A DNA stretch of 64,000 nucleotides from BCD1 sp965230565 (GTDB lineage Bacteria; Bacteroidota; Bacteroidia; Chitinophagales; Saprospiraceae), in assembly GCA_965230565.1 (NCBI GenBank), contig CBDDLH010000015.1, positions 310,001-374,000 on the forward strand, given 5' to 3'. The position numbers and the translations under genes are program-made. A model generated the notes under the pieces. That model was given only the letters and a program-made list of their open reading frames with translations. It did no database searches and had not been told where the DNA came from. Positions 48,001-55,438 of this stretch are shown piece by piece; within the stretch, counting starts at the first letter, position 1, and the number at the start of each line of letters is the position of its first letter.

Positions 48001-48959
48001 AAAACCGGGTCGGGTGTAGCAACAATATTTACCGTCATGCAACTATCCGTTAGCTTTCCGCAAAACCAGGGGGTCAAGCTATTCAGGGAATCTCTGAACT
48101 CCTGCAGCATTAGTGTTCCATCGGCAGCAGGAAGACTGTCCTGTTCTGTTATCCGATAAGAAAGTCCACACACCTCATAAGATCCTTCCATATAATTCAA
48201 CATATTGATGGTCGAATCATAGGCAATCAGCAAATCATCTTCGTAAATGGTGAACAGATAATCATATTCAGCTGTATCTGCCGGTCCGGTTGGAAAAAAC
48301 AATTGTGGGTCGAAGATGAGACTGGAATCTCCTTCGCAGGTCAGGAGGTCTGGATCTTCTACCTCCCCAGGAACCGCAAAACAACAATCGACACCTCTGG
48401 AATCACAGAATATTAATCTGATAAAAACAAATGCTCCGGGATAATCAGAGGGGTTATTCGTGATATTAAAAGTCCACTGACCGTTAACAGGACCGGTATT
48501 AAAGTCTTCCAGACATCCATTGTAGGGATAATAGGTTCCATCATATTGCCCTCCGGAAACGAAATTATTAGGCTGATCATTATCCCACTGGGCGAGATAG
48601 CCAATATCAGGTTGGGCAGTTTCTGCGCATTGAACAAAAGTTATTTTCCATTTGGTAAAGAAAGTGAAAGCAAACGGATCATCTGTATTCGGGCCGATGA
48701 GATCAACTGTTTGCCCTGCGGGAGAAGTCAGTGATACTTCCAGGTTCTCAGATAATTGATGTAAAAAATGCAATTCCACTCCGCAAAGTCCCTGCATAGG
48801 ATCAGACAGGTCATCATTGAAGTAATCGGTAATATTAAAATCTATGGTAAACGAACTGTTATTCTGAATCAGAATAGTATCAGACAAGCCACAGTTTTGC
48901 GCATTGGCCGTAAAGGGAAGTAATAATAAAAATATGTAAATGAGTAAACTGTGCCTCAT
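42012..48959 (-). CDS. giant T9SS type B secreted adhesin-like protein (2315 aa)
   Basis: A signal peptide (about 1-20) is followed by a proprotein convertase P-like domain (about 22-165; LEVSLTSPAGQTVDLIGPN, GQWTFNITNNPSDYPG). Three ICAGDSIMVGDT-type repeats lie at about 320-470. About nineteen ~85-residue units follow, of the pattern ADAGPDxxLTCD...VxLDGSxSS...FxYxW...PGxYxLxVTNxxNGCxDT. A SprB-like repeat comes next (VDPGCLNVSGGSITIDSVMGG). The terminal domain is FFIPNVFSPANDDGNNDIFMIF...VKGEVILMR. Together with the 2012-aa protein it forms a pair with similar ends but different repeats. Surface adhesion or gliding is the likely role. It is uninterrupted across almost 7 kb, so the assembly is good here. 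Confidence 0.93.
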   Translation of the reverse strand: MRHSLLIYIFLLLLPFTANAQNCGLSDTILIQNNSSFTIDFNITDYFNDDLSDPMQGLCGVELHFLHQLSENLEVSLTSPAGQTVDLIGPNTDDPFAFTFFTKWKITFVQCAETAQPDIGYLAQWDNDQPNNFVSGGQYDGTYYPYNGCLEDFNTGPVNGQWTFNITNNPSDYPGAFVFIRLIFCDSRGVDCCFAVPGEVEDPDLLTCEGDSSLIFDPQLFFPTGPADTAEYDYLFTIYEDDLLIAYDSTINMLNYMEGSYEVCGLSYRITEQDSLPAADGTLMLQEFRDSLNSLTPWFCGKLTDSCMTVNIVATPDPVFFEQTICAGDSIMVGDTTILDDGFHTITLMNYAGCDSIVNVQLNLVDPVFTPLDSTICAGDSVQVGTSAYYNSGVFSDTLQTFELGCDSIVNLNLTVLQPIFLDTTVTICSGDSFMVGDSTFTEAGNYSVLMNSAAGCDSTVNLILNVLEVTAIVTEPDTINCYNESIFLDGSNSMPIGPLTYDWYTLDGDYLNSGLLLAVEDAGSYYLEVYATQDMTTCVSRDTVEVIASLEAPIADAGLPDTITCNQPTVTLGGINTTVGPGTTYQWTTDVGNFVSASNIAMPEVDGSGDYTLIVTLQENGCSDTSIVQIATDTLAPLAEAGNGFVINCQTLVDTLSAAGSSNGPGFDLIWTGPCIETTPTELEIEVSCAGVYLLEIENLENGCIATDSVEVTGNHVSPQAIIAAPDTLTCIQEQVLLDGSSSIPPDSLSYVWSGPGIIGENDMEDVLVDLPGAYTLTVTNIYNFCQDSVTVTVEIDTIQPVADAGQNGILTCNDPELPLGGPATSIGPEFTYNWVTSDGHFTEPLGGPTTAADSAGVYQLEVVNENNGCRDTSTVIFGVDQEIPFADAGPDQDFVCGDETLILDGSDSDTTQNLSVLWSGPCIETASDELVIEISCPGTYFLTLTDIDNGCIGEDTVVIATDPAALFAELPETALISCETGEALLDGSASSMGLYQWLLNGELIALSGNSPTVSEPGFYQLIVSNFNETCVDTAGIEVILECDFEVSLSGQPGLITCGESIVTVNVEVSPAGFDYEYNWESPAPGCIVDDMGASINVICAGFYTVVVTNPAVGISDTLEVEVSANEDVPVADAGVSDTLTCVDTFVFLDGSGSSTGINIQYYWTDGFSGDTLGDPTQPIIPIDAPGIYFIQVVDTTNDCSAFDVVDVFLNNTPPEIVFGNSVFLCESDTFALEAFVTPESGIYEYAWGGPGIIEVDSSVILIDTTGEYTLTVENLINGCVASDTVAVVEQICIPCLEILPPDTLTCDVQSITLEGQFCEICADCEIEWTTIDGEILADTTTLNPVVGAPGVYYLTATDTLGYSTTDSVTVVGLLDLPNAFAGPDMSLTCDSIAVTIGSELTDSGPEFIFSWTSPSGSSMSTTDQQFTTALESGTFIIEVTNTHTGCNNFDTVFVDIDTIPPIADAGPDQVLTCDDEQVFLDGNGSSIGNNFEYNWEGPAGNCLSGNNTLDPIASCEGTYLLTVENTENGCTDTSSVFVGIADDIPEILPIEGGMLDCENMTVTLTGNSPSPSAEYTVSWCPLDEFGDPVIGECVENINITVSTPGDYQFQVIETNTGCENVVTVNVAMDTISPVIDAGDDATLLCNLNDLTLIGSSDLPEGSIEVFWSGNAGQMIQDADQLEAVIFEAGTYYLQVTNINNNCSAIDSLVVDLDENLPLVDAGLDTVLTCAVSTIILEGSAMTTGDDNSFLWTTNQGHIVSGDTTANPVIDEPGIYYLEVTDNANGCMSMDSLEVTENVLLPTAVVASADMLELTCLVDSIAVDGSGSFSATGASLNYQWEVIEDGSLYGVTTVDVVGVDEPGTFLLEVTDSENGCVDSLEFEVVSNTDFPEIMVEEPMAITCDNEQVVIDATETDTIGMSVYWSTEDDGVILENALSLLVFDSGVYMITVIDEQNGCSETVDVFVDIDTLSPEVIIEPVTDLLDCEVREVKIDARNSSTGSIFEYQWSAAPGLILSGQDSLVTYVGQAGIYTLEITNTENGCSAEESVEVFESAAPLTGVVATVVDPGCLNVSGGSITIDSVMGGTPEFLFSLNGSSFSMTANFGGLTAGQHELVIRDENGCEWTEIFLLVEPEELIVDLGPDVELVLGDSIAIEALVNRETYDTLYWMPAEAFEDPSNPLQVLDPEVTTAYSVFVQDENGCTDSDVIIINLVKPRQFFIPNVFSPANDDGNNDIFMIFGGPEVREILTFQIYDRWGNMVYQNSNFQPNNPAYGWDGTLDGRLMNSAVFAYFVRIEFTDGWIEDVKGEVILMR

Positions 48960-49200
48960 ATAATTAAGTTCATGGGACTGTTGTCAGGGGAACAAGGGAA
49001 CGATGAAGAAAGGGAACAAGGAAAAAAGATTGGAATGAATCTTTTTTTTAAAACCATTTTGTTTCCTTCAACAATATTCGAACAACTTGTAACCCGCAAC
49101 TTTCTTTTAAGACGCTATTAGAACGCAAATCGCTGGTTGCATGTTTTTGGGGTTAGGTGAAATTAACGAAATTCTGTGAAAAATCAGTAACGAAGAGAAA

Positions 49201-50262
49201 TCAAACCCGTGCAAATAAATAATCCAGTGACTCTGCAATCTCCTCCTGGCTGCAAGTCTGGTTCACCAATACTTCCCCGGCTGCCGGAATCAGTGAAAAA
49301 TTAATTAACCCCTTTTCATTCTTTTTGTCCTGCTCCATCAGGTTAAAGAAAACCGGATACATCTCTTTTTCAAATGGATACAAATCATATGTTTTTACCA
49401 AAAATGCTGTGATCTGCTCCAGTGCTTTTTGAGGAAGTCCGACATGTTTATGCGAAAGAAATGATTCTGCTATCATGCCGGCCGCAATAGCCTCCCCGTG
49501 TAACAAAGGTCTATTCGTTTCCAGTGCATGACCTTCAATGGCATGACCGATGGTATGACCAAAATTCAAAGCCTTTCTCAACCCCTTTTCAAAAGGATCT
49601 TCCTTTACTATCCGCTGTTTTACATAAAGGGAAGGAACGATGAATTCCGTCCAGTTAACCTGATTGAGTTCGTCTATTTTTTGGATTTTTTCCCACTCAG
49701 CAAGATCCGCAATTAATCCGTGTTTAATGATCTCAGCAAAACCACTTCGGGTTTCTTCAAAAGAAAGCGTTTTTATGAAATCAGGGTAAACAAAAACTGC
49801 CTGAGGATTCCGGAATACACCAACGCTGTTTTTAACCTGTTGAAAGTCTACGCCCAACTTACCTCCGATAGATGCATCTACCTGTGCCAACAGGGTCGTC
49901 GGCATTTGCACGAAATCCATACCACGTTTAAAGGTTGCTGCACAAAATCCTCCCATATCACCGATCACTCCCCCTCCAAGATTGAGTAACAAAGAATGAC
50001 GATCTGCTTTACCCGCCATCAATTCCCCCCAGATGGTTTGGCAGGTTCCAATGTGTTTATGAATTTCACCGGAAGAGATCTCTATGATTTGAAAATCAAT
50101 TTCAGGTATATTTTCGAGCAATAAAGGCAGGCAATGGCTTCTTGTATTTTCATCTACAAGTACAAAATGACTGGAATAATCTTTTTCCTTCAGAAAAGAT
50201 TTGAATTCAGCCCAGGGCTCTCCAACGAAAATATTGTACTCGGATAATTCAATTATCTGCAT
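49201..50262 (-). CDS. aroB: 3-dehydroquinate synthase
   Basis: A 353-aa enzyme of the shikimate pathway that converts DAHP to 3-dehydroquinate, using NAD and zinc. Visible motifs are the NAD-binding GGGVIGDMGGF, the substrate loop PTTLLAQVDASIGGK, the segment GFAEIIKHGLI (glutamate zinc ligand), and NFGHTIGHAIE with LLHGEAIAAGM (histidine ligands). Length and order are normal for AroB. No other aro gene lies nearby. The gap between it and the giant gene (48960-49200) contains GGGAACAAGG phrases and a short CTTGTAACCCGCAAC heptad piece. Confidence 0.97.
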   Translation of the reverse strand: MQIIELSEYNIFVGEPWAEFKSFLKEKDYSSHFVLVDENTRSHCLPLLLENIPEIDFQIIEISSGEIHKHIGTCQTIWGELMAGKADRHSLLLNLGGGVIGDMGGFCAATFKRGMDFVQMPTTLLAQVDASIGGKLGVDFQQVKNSVGVFRNPQAVFVYPDFIKTLSFEETRSGFAEIIKHGLIADLAEWEKIQKIDELNQVNWTEFIVPSLYVKQRIVKEDPFEKGLRKALNFGHTIGHAIEGHALETNRPLLHGEAIAAGMIAESFLSHKHVGLPQKALEQITAFLVKTYDLYPFEKEMYPVFFNLMEQDKKNEKGLINFSLIPAAGEVLVNQTCSQEEIAESLDYLFARV

Positions 50263-50292
50263 GGGATTTTTAGTAACAATTTTATGGTTAAA

Positions 50293-50357
50293 AATTCCTT
50301 CGACAAGGTGTCGCCTTAACCTCTCCCCGAACCCAACTCAAAGGCAAAACCTTGACG
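50293..50357 (+). repeat. dispersed ~65-bp hairpin element, copy 1
   Basis: Starts ATTCCTTCGACAAGGT, then GCCTT, ends AAAGGCAAAACCTTGA. The outer parts are inverted relative to each other. A second copy lies on the minus strand at 59763-59825, with matching ends and a different middle. Confidence 0.7.
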
Positions 50358-50411
50358 ACTATCTACTTACTGGTACTGCCAACCGGTACAGGTACAGGTA
50401 CTCAAAGAAAA

Positions 50412-51170
50412 CTATATTTCCTCAAAAACCACTCCGGGCAACCATCCAGTCTCTCCGTTAGGCAATTGCACTTTGTGCCAGGTTCCGATTTTATCTAACA
50501 GGTTAATCTTTGTACCTCCCGGAATACTGGCCAGATCCTGGTCTGACTCCGGGGCTGATTTGAGGGCTATTCCATGCTGCATAACAATAGCGGCATTGGT
50601 TTCCTGAGTCATTTGCACATTGCTTTTTGCCAGTAAAAAGGGTAAAAAGCAAAAGATAAATGCCGCTAAGCCAACAAGGAATCCGATTTTACGATGCCTT
50701 CTCTCTCTGCCAATTAACCAAAAAATGCCTCCGGCAATTCCTATCCATAAAAATACGAGCCCAATCACACTCCATCCGGTAGCCGGCATCCAGTTTGCCA
50801 TGGTACGCCACCAATTGTTGAGAAAAAACTCAGGTACCTCTTCAATAGGTTCATCAACCTTGGACTTTGCTATGTCCAGATTGTATTGATAATCTTTATT
50901 TCTAGGATTCCTCTTTAGTGCTTTTTCATAATTCAGAATGGCCTGGGGTATTTGATTCATTCTATAGTAAGTATTACCCAGGTTATAATATAATTCTGCA
51001 GAATCATATCCATCCTTTAACAGGTCATTATACAAACTTTCCGATTGCTCAAAATTACCTTCGATATAGGCATTGTTGGCACGTTCAAACTTTTCGGCAG
51101 AGTCCTGTCCTGATAAAGCTACGGACAGGAACAAAGTGAAAACTATTAATGTTATTTTGTTGAAACTCAT
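50412..51170 (-). CDS. BatE-like TPR/SH3 membrane protein
   Basis: A 252-aa protein with a signal peptide (about 1-20). Two to three TPRs follow (about 25-105; NNAYIEGNFEQSESLYNDLL, AELYYNLGNTYYRMNQIPQAILNYEKAL), then two transmembrane helices (about 130-190) and a C-terminal SH3-like domain (about 190-252; GIALKSAPESDQDL, WHKVQLPNGETGWLPG). This is the layout of BatE, a protein of the Bacteroides aerotolerance (Bat) operon. No other bat gene is adjacent, so it may be a stand-alone relative. The TPR part probably lies in the periplasm. Confidence 0.78.
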   Translation of the reverse strand: MSFNKITLIVFTLFLSVALSGQDSAEKFERANNAYIEGNFEQSESLYNDLLKDGYDSAELYYNLGNTYYRMNQIPQAILNYEKALKRNPRNKDYQYNLDIAKSKVDEPIEEVPEFFLNNWWRTMANWMPATGWSVIGLVFLWIGIAGGIFWLIGRERRHRKIGFLVGLAAFIFCFLPFLLAKSNVQMTQETNAAIVMQHGIALKSAPESDQDLASIPGGTKINLLDKIGTWHKVQLPNGETGWLPGVVFEEI

Positions 51171-51277
51171 AAATGTAATTCTCGGCGAATTTTTGTTGCT
51201 CTCAAAACAACTGTTAAAGTTTTAAAAAAGTGGCCAAAAATATGTCACGTTTACAATTCTCGCGGCTTTTATATATA

Positions 51278-51330
51278 GAGGTCATTCAGTGACGGCCTGA
51301 CTCGGAGTCAGGCCGTCACTGAATGACCTC
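51278..51330. repeat. perfect 26-bp inverted repeat with a 1-nt loop
   Basis: Left arm 51278-51303 and right arm 51305-51330 are exact reverse complements (GAGGTCATTCAGTGACGG... outer ends, core TGACTCGGAGTCA), separated by a single G. It lies between two minus-strand genes, 36 bp past the 3' end of the TPR/EAD-like gene. It is the longest perfect palindrome seen in the window. Confidence 0.9.
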
Positions 51331-51365
51331 CCGGCTGGCAAAAATACAAAAATGTTCCCACCCTT

Positions 51366-52670
51366 TTAATCCATTATATTCAATAAACCTTCCGTGATCT
51401 GTGATTTGGCAACTCCCGCATTTTCAGGCGTAATTAATTGCAAATGTTCTTTTCGCTTCACTTCCTGCCACTGACTGCTCAACAGGATGAAATCTTTAAG
51501 CAAATCCGGTGATTTTTCCTGTTTAATAAGCAAACTGAGCGCTTTTTCCACCTTACCCTGACCAATCATCTGCACGAAATCGCTCTTATCCTTACCAGTC
51601 CCGGCCGCTTCTTCAGAATCTTTAATAACTGTAAGATCCTTACGTTTCACTTTGGACGCTACAAACCTTTCTAAATTATAGATCTGCTCCTCCGTCTGGT
51701 CACAAAAACGGACATACACTATGGCACTAGGCCCGGATTTGGTAGCCATTTTCTTGGCATTTCTCACTACCTGTTTCAAGGATTTCAAATCAGCAATTTC
51801 ATCATCATCTCCTTTTAGCAGGTTATAGGAACTGACTCCCAATTTGGTCAGTGCCTCGGAAAGAAACATAGCGGTTTTGCAGAGAAAAAGAGAATTATTG
51901 ATATTGATATTCGATAAATCTCCGATACTGAGGAAAGCGATAGCTTGTTCAGCTTCAATTTTGGTTTCATTATCCCCAAATACAAATAGATCAAAATTGA
52001 ACTTATTAAATTCATTCATGCTGTAAAAAAGGTGGTACAAAGCCTTGTAAGCATGACCAAGTCCATAGAAGGTATTATAGGACATGGAGTTCTTTTCGTA
52101 ATATTTTTTGGCAACGGACTTAGAGGCTTCTGCTGCTTTTTCAATCATGATATCCCCATTGCTGTAATCGTATTGCATCATGGCCTGGATGCCGGCAATA
52201 TAGAAACTCTCCGGCTCGAAATGATCAATAAAGGATTGGTACTGGCTGCCGAATTTATCTACTTTCTGAAGGGTTTCTTTAGCCTCTTTGAGTTTATCCA
52301 ATCCAGCGCTTATGTTTTGTTGCCGGATATCATAGACAGCCGTGTAGTACAACAGAAGACCATTGGCAATATTCCAGTTATCTTTTAAATCAAGTACTTC
52401 GAGGTTTTCCTTTGCCTGGGATAGTAATTCAATGGATTTGGGAATATTGCCGGCCTGGGTAAATTCCAACTGGCTCTGGAAGAAGTTCCAAAAGGTTTCC
52501 AATACCATTTTAAGCGTTGCATTGGCATCTTGTCCCACTTGCTGGTACATTTCCTGTAGTACCTGGACCGACATCTGTGGTTCGTGTTCAAACAGGGATT
52601 CGATCAGATCCAGTACAGATTGTCTGTCCTGAGGAGCTAGTTGGGAAATCGGTATGATCTGTTGATCCAT
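51366..52670 (-). CDS. TPR-like protein with C-terminal EAD11-like domain
   Basis: I place the start at 52670 (MDQQIIPISQLAP), giving 434 aa. A longer frame would run back over the neighbouring gene. Residues 1-330 are helical, TPR-like repeats (NIPKSIELLSQAKENLEVL, ISAGLDKLKEAKETL, MSYNTFYGLGHAYKALY) without a signal peptide. The last 71 residues (DFVQMIGQGKVEKALSLL, LLKDFILLSSQWQEVKRKEH, then LITPENAGVAKSQITEGLLN) match what I remember of effector-associated domain 11. That is a small helical adaptor domain used by NTP-dependent conflict (ternary effector) systems. The domain call is from memory and needs an HMM search. It starts 37 bp after the OstA-like gene, so they are probably co-transcribed. 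Confidence 0.75.
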   Translation of the reverse strand: MDQQIIPISQLAPQDRQSVLDLIESLFEHEPQMSVQVLQEMYQQVGQDANATLKMVLETFWNFFQSQLEFTQAGNIPKSIELLSQAKENLEVLDLKDNWNIANGLLLYYTAVYDIRQQNISAGLDKLKEAKETLQKVDKFGSQYQSFIDHFEPESFYIAGIQAMMQYDYSNGDIMIEKAAEASKSVAKKYYEKNSMSYNTFYGLGHAYKALYHLFYSMNEFNKFNFDLFVFGDNETKIEAEQAIAFLSIGDLSNININNSLFLCKTAMFLSEALTKLGVSSYNLLKGDDDEIADLKSLKQVVRNAKKMATKSGPSAIVYVRFCDQTEEQIYNLERFVASKVKRKDLTVIKDSEEAAGTGKDKSDFVQMIGQGKVEKALSLLIKQEKSPDLLKDFILLSSQWQEVKRKEHLQLITPENAGVAKSQITEGLLNIMD

Positions 52671-52707
52671 AATAATCAGGTTTTGGTGGTAAAATTGGGA
52701 TTTTTCG

Positions 52708-54684
52708 TTAATTCTTTGGCCTTGGTTGCTGTCCCGATGGTTTTTTACCGGATGGTTTTCCGTCTTTTCCCGGTGCAGGTCCCTGAGGATTTCTGGTTGC
52801 TTGTCCCGGTGCACCCGAAACAGATGTAGGAATAACAACTCGTTTTCGGACAGGTTTATCACCAAATAAATCTTCAATTGACTTTGGCCTGGCTTCCTGT
52901 TCCCAGCTGAATCCTTTTAATTTGAGCCCTTCATGATCCGCTTTACCCATGGGTTCAAGTTTTGATTGCGGTGAAGTGATGAACTTTATCCTTTCTACCT
53001 GGTTGCTTCCAAATGTCAGGACCATTTCACTACACTGCGTTTTATTAACTCCAATATACGCATCTAATTCATCACGTGCATAATAAACAGTTTCTGCATT
53101 ACCTTCAACATACATCTTATCAATTTCTCCCTCCATAAAGTCCACCCGGATATCCTTTCCTTTAATCTGGTTGAAAAAGAACTCATCAGGAGAATTAATG
53201 ATCAAGGCATTATCACGCATAAAGATCTTATCAATCTGATCATTAGCCAATTGCATGTCCAGTGTATCGGCTACAAACTGGGAAGTATCCGACCACATGA
53301 TGGGGTCACCATAGAAATGGAAAATGGAATCCGTACTGCTGTAGGCCATAGAATCGCAAAGTGCCTGCAAATTAGTTTTGTAAACCCTTACATCTTTATA
53401 GGCCAGTAACAAACGAACACTATCTCCCGAATCCTGAACTTCTTCATAAGAAAGCAAGGTATCTGCAGCCATAAACAGAGAATCCCCTTCTAACACATTT
53501 ATGAGATAGGGCCGGCCAAGTTTACCTCCTACCGCTCTTAAATAGCTTGATTCTTTTTTATAAGCAGCCGTATCACAAACGATGGTCAATTGTTCCACAG
53601 TATCCCTCCAAACCACCTCACCGGTGGCTATTCCAAGTCCGGACTCCTGATCATAATCTACTTGCAAAGCTTCCAGAATACGGCCTTCATCCACTATCAA
53701 GGATCGACCACGTGTGGAATAGGTTTCATTTTTACCATCATAGAAAATGGAATGGGCCGTAATATTTCTCGTCGAATCCCTGAATTCAGCATCTCCCAAT
53801 AGGGATAGTTTATCTACGGGTTCTTCATATTTTATCCTTATCGCACGGGCAAATTCGTTATCATTTTCCATTTGTGCATGACCTTTCAACTCATACATTT
53901 TCACCCGTCCGTCATAGGCTATGGTATCGGCTCTTGCTCTTCTTTCCGGCCCAAAATACTGAGCATTTTCCCTGAATTCCGCAATATTATCCTCCGTTTC
54001 ATAAAATCCGGACTCACAATAAATCCGGCTGCTATCCATCGTAATCAGCGTTGGTCCGGCATAATTCACGATTTTTGTTTCCGTATTAAAGATCAGGGTA
54101 TCTGCCCTTAACACAAAATTCGTATCGACAACCTCCACACTATCTTTGAAATAAATCAGATCCTCCTGTACGTAATAATACCCCAATGTACTTCGCAGCT
54201 GGGTTTGTCCATTGGTCAGGACTGCTCCTGATACATAGGTGGCCGTTTTGGTATTCAAATCATATTGAAGGTGGGTAGTGAACAACTGCCGTTCTCCGGT
54301 TTGAAGAATGACATTACCCATAAGGTCAGCTATTTTAGTTTCTGCAGAGTAGATCAGTGAATCTGAAAAAATGGTGATGGAATCTCCTTGTTGTATAATA
54401 ATATTGCCCAAAGCAAAAACATCCACCTCATTTTCGATTATGGCCGTATCGCAATACATGTAAACGCTATCCTGGCTCAATTCCACATTTCCGGTGAGTT
54501 TCTGGATCATTTTACCCTCTGCTCTGAGGTAATCAAAAAAGTCTGCTGCGTCAATATTCACTTTTCGGGAAGATGTATCTTGTGGAGTCTCCTCTGTTAC
54601 TTGAGCCATCAGCAAATCAGGGGTGGTTATTCCAACCAAAAGAATCAACAGGATCCTGCCATATCTCATCAAACTATTTTTCAT
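52708..54684 (-). CDS. OstA-like (LptA/LptD N-domain) exported protein
   Basis: The start at 54684 (MKNSLMRYGRILLILLV) gives a proper signal peptide ending in LMAQ and a 658-aa protein. The longer frame lacks one. The mature part is a long series of OstA-type beta strands: LTGNVELSQDSVYMYCDTAI, VFALGNIIIQQGDSI, ADLMGNVILQ, LIYFKDSVEVV and so on. This is the jellyroll bridge fold of LptA and the LptD N-domain, which carries LPS across the periplasm. A low-complexity Pro/Gly/Lys tail ends the protein. Stand-alone OstA-like proteins of this size are common in Bacteroidota. The start overlaps the DinB-like gene by 11 bp. Confidence 0.82.
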   Translation of the reverse strand: MKNSLMRYGRILLILLVGITTPDLLMAQVTEETPQDTSSRKVNIDAADFFDYLRAEGKMIQKLTGNVELSQDSVYMYCDTAIIENEVDVFALGNIIIQQGDSITIFSDSLIYSAETKIADLMGNVILQTGERQLFTTHLQYDLNTKTATYVSGAVLTNGQTQLRSTLGYYYVQEDLIYFKDSVEVVDTNFVLRADTLIFNTETKIVNYAGPTLITMDSSRIYCESGFYETEDNIAEFRENAQYFGPERRARADTIAYDGRVKMYELKGHAQMENDNEFARAIRIKYEEPVDKLSLLGDAEFRDSTRNITAHSIFYDGKNETYSTRGRSLIVDEGRILEALQVDYDQESGLGIATGEVVWRDTVEQLTIVCDTAAYKKESSYLRAVGGKLGRPYLINVLEGDSLFMAADTLLSYEEVQDSGDSVRLLLAYKDVRVYKTNLQALCDSMAYSSTDSIFHFYGDPIMWSDTSQFVADTLDMQLANDQIDKIFMRDNALIINSPDEFFFNQIKGKDIRVDFMEGEIDKMYVEGNAETVYYARDELDAYIGVNKTQCSEMVLTFGSNQVERIKFITSPQSKLEPMGKADHEGLKLKGFSWEQEARPKSIEDLFGDKPVRKRVVIPTSVSGAPGQATRNPQGPAPGKDGKPSGKKPSGQQPRPKN

Positions 54685-55210
54685 ATTTATCTTCCAGTAT
54701 CTCCAGGTGATGAACAATGTGATATACGGTAAAAAACAACATTTCCCTAACAGTGACCTTGCCCAAAAGCGGATGAGGCAATAAATAGGCATCCAGATCA
54801 GCTTCCTTCCATTTCAGGGTTTTATTCGCCAGTATTTGGTATTCTTTTGAAAACTTTTCTATTAACAAATGCTTTTGCCCCAAAGCAACTACAGGAGGCA
54901 CAAATCTGGATGGGGCTTGTCCCCCACCGGCCAGCTTTTCTTTATACCTGGCCACCAATGCCGCAAAGTCTCTGGGAGGTCGATTGGGTTTTCCAAACTT
55001 CAGTCGATAAACGAATTTCGGTAATAAAAATGCCTGATTTAACGGCAATACCGATTTGATCAAATGATCCAGATGCTGACCGGTCGTCCATTTTCCTTCC
55101 GGTCCTTTTTCAAAAGCCTCAGCAGATTGTTCCTGCATCCATTTTTCCAGGCGTGCGGAATTTTCTTTTATTTTATCGCTTATAGTTTCTTTACTATGGA
55201 TCATATTCAA
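54674..55210 (-). CDS. DinB-like (DUF1569-type) protein
   Basis: A 178-aa four-helix-bundle protein of the DinB/YfiT superfamily. The likely metal-binding histidines are in KWTTGQHLDHLIKS and FFTVYHIVHHLEIL. Relatives include DinB nuclease-like proteins and bacillithiol/thiol S-transferases; the substrate is unknown. The start may be Met1 or Met3. It is translationally coupled to the OstA-like gene (11-bp overlap), followed by the TPR/EAD-like gene, so the three seem to form one operon. Confidence 0.75.
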   Translation of the reverse strand: MNMIHSKETISDKIKENSARLEKWMQEQSAEAFEKGPEGKWTTGQHLDHLIKSVLPLNQAFLLPKFVYRLKFGKPNRPPRDFAALVARYKEKLAGGGQAPSRFVPPVVALGQKHLLIEKFSKEYQILANKTLKWKEADLDAYLLPHPLLGKVTVREMLFFTVYHIVHHLEILEDKYEK

Positions 55211-55412
55211 AAAATTAACCTGATTAAGGGTGAAAAATTGTTCACCTTCTTCAATTTTTAGAGATATTTAAGAGAACTTTTAGATTTCATTTCAGCCAAT
55301 TACTATCCTTAGCAGTCAACCAATTTGTAAGTCATAATTAGCAATACACCTATTTCACCCCATGTTTTATATAAAAATGAAATCAAAAACCGTCATTTTC
55401 TATAGGGTAAAG

Positions 55413-55420
55413 TATATTTG
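55413..55420 (+). promoter_or_regulatory. Bacteroidota -7 box (TATATTTG)
   Basis: A full TAnnTTTG match 18 nt before the ATG at 55439. No clear -33 element was seen. Confidence 0.5.
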
Positions 55421-55438
55421 CCCACAAAAATAAAAACT

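Noticed and set aside
52671..52877. Longer N-terminus for the TPR/EAD-like protein
   Set aside because: The 69 extra residues overlap the 3' end of the OstA-like gene in another frame and read as low-complexity antifolding text. The ATG at 52670 gives a normal 37-bp gap.
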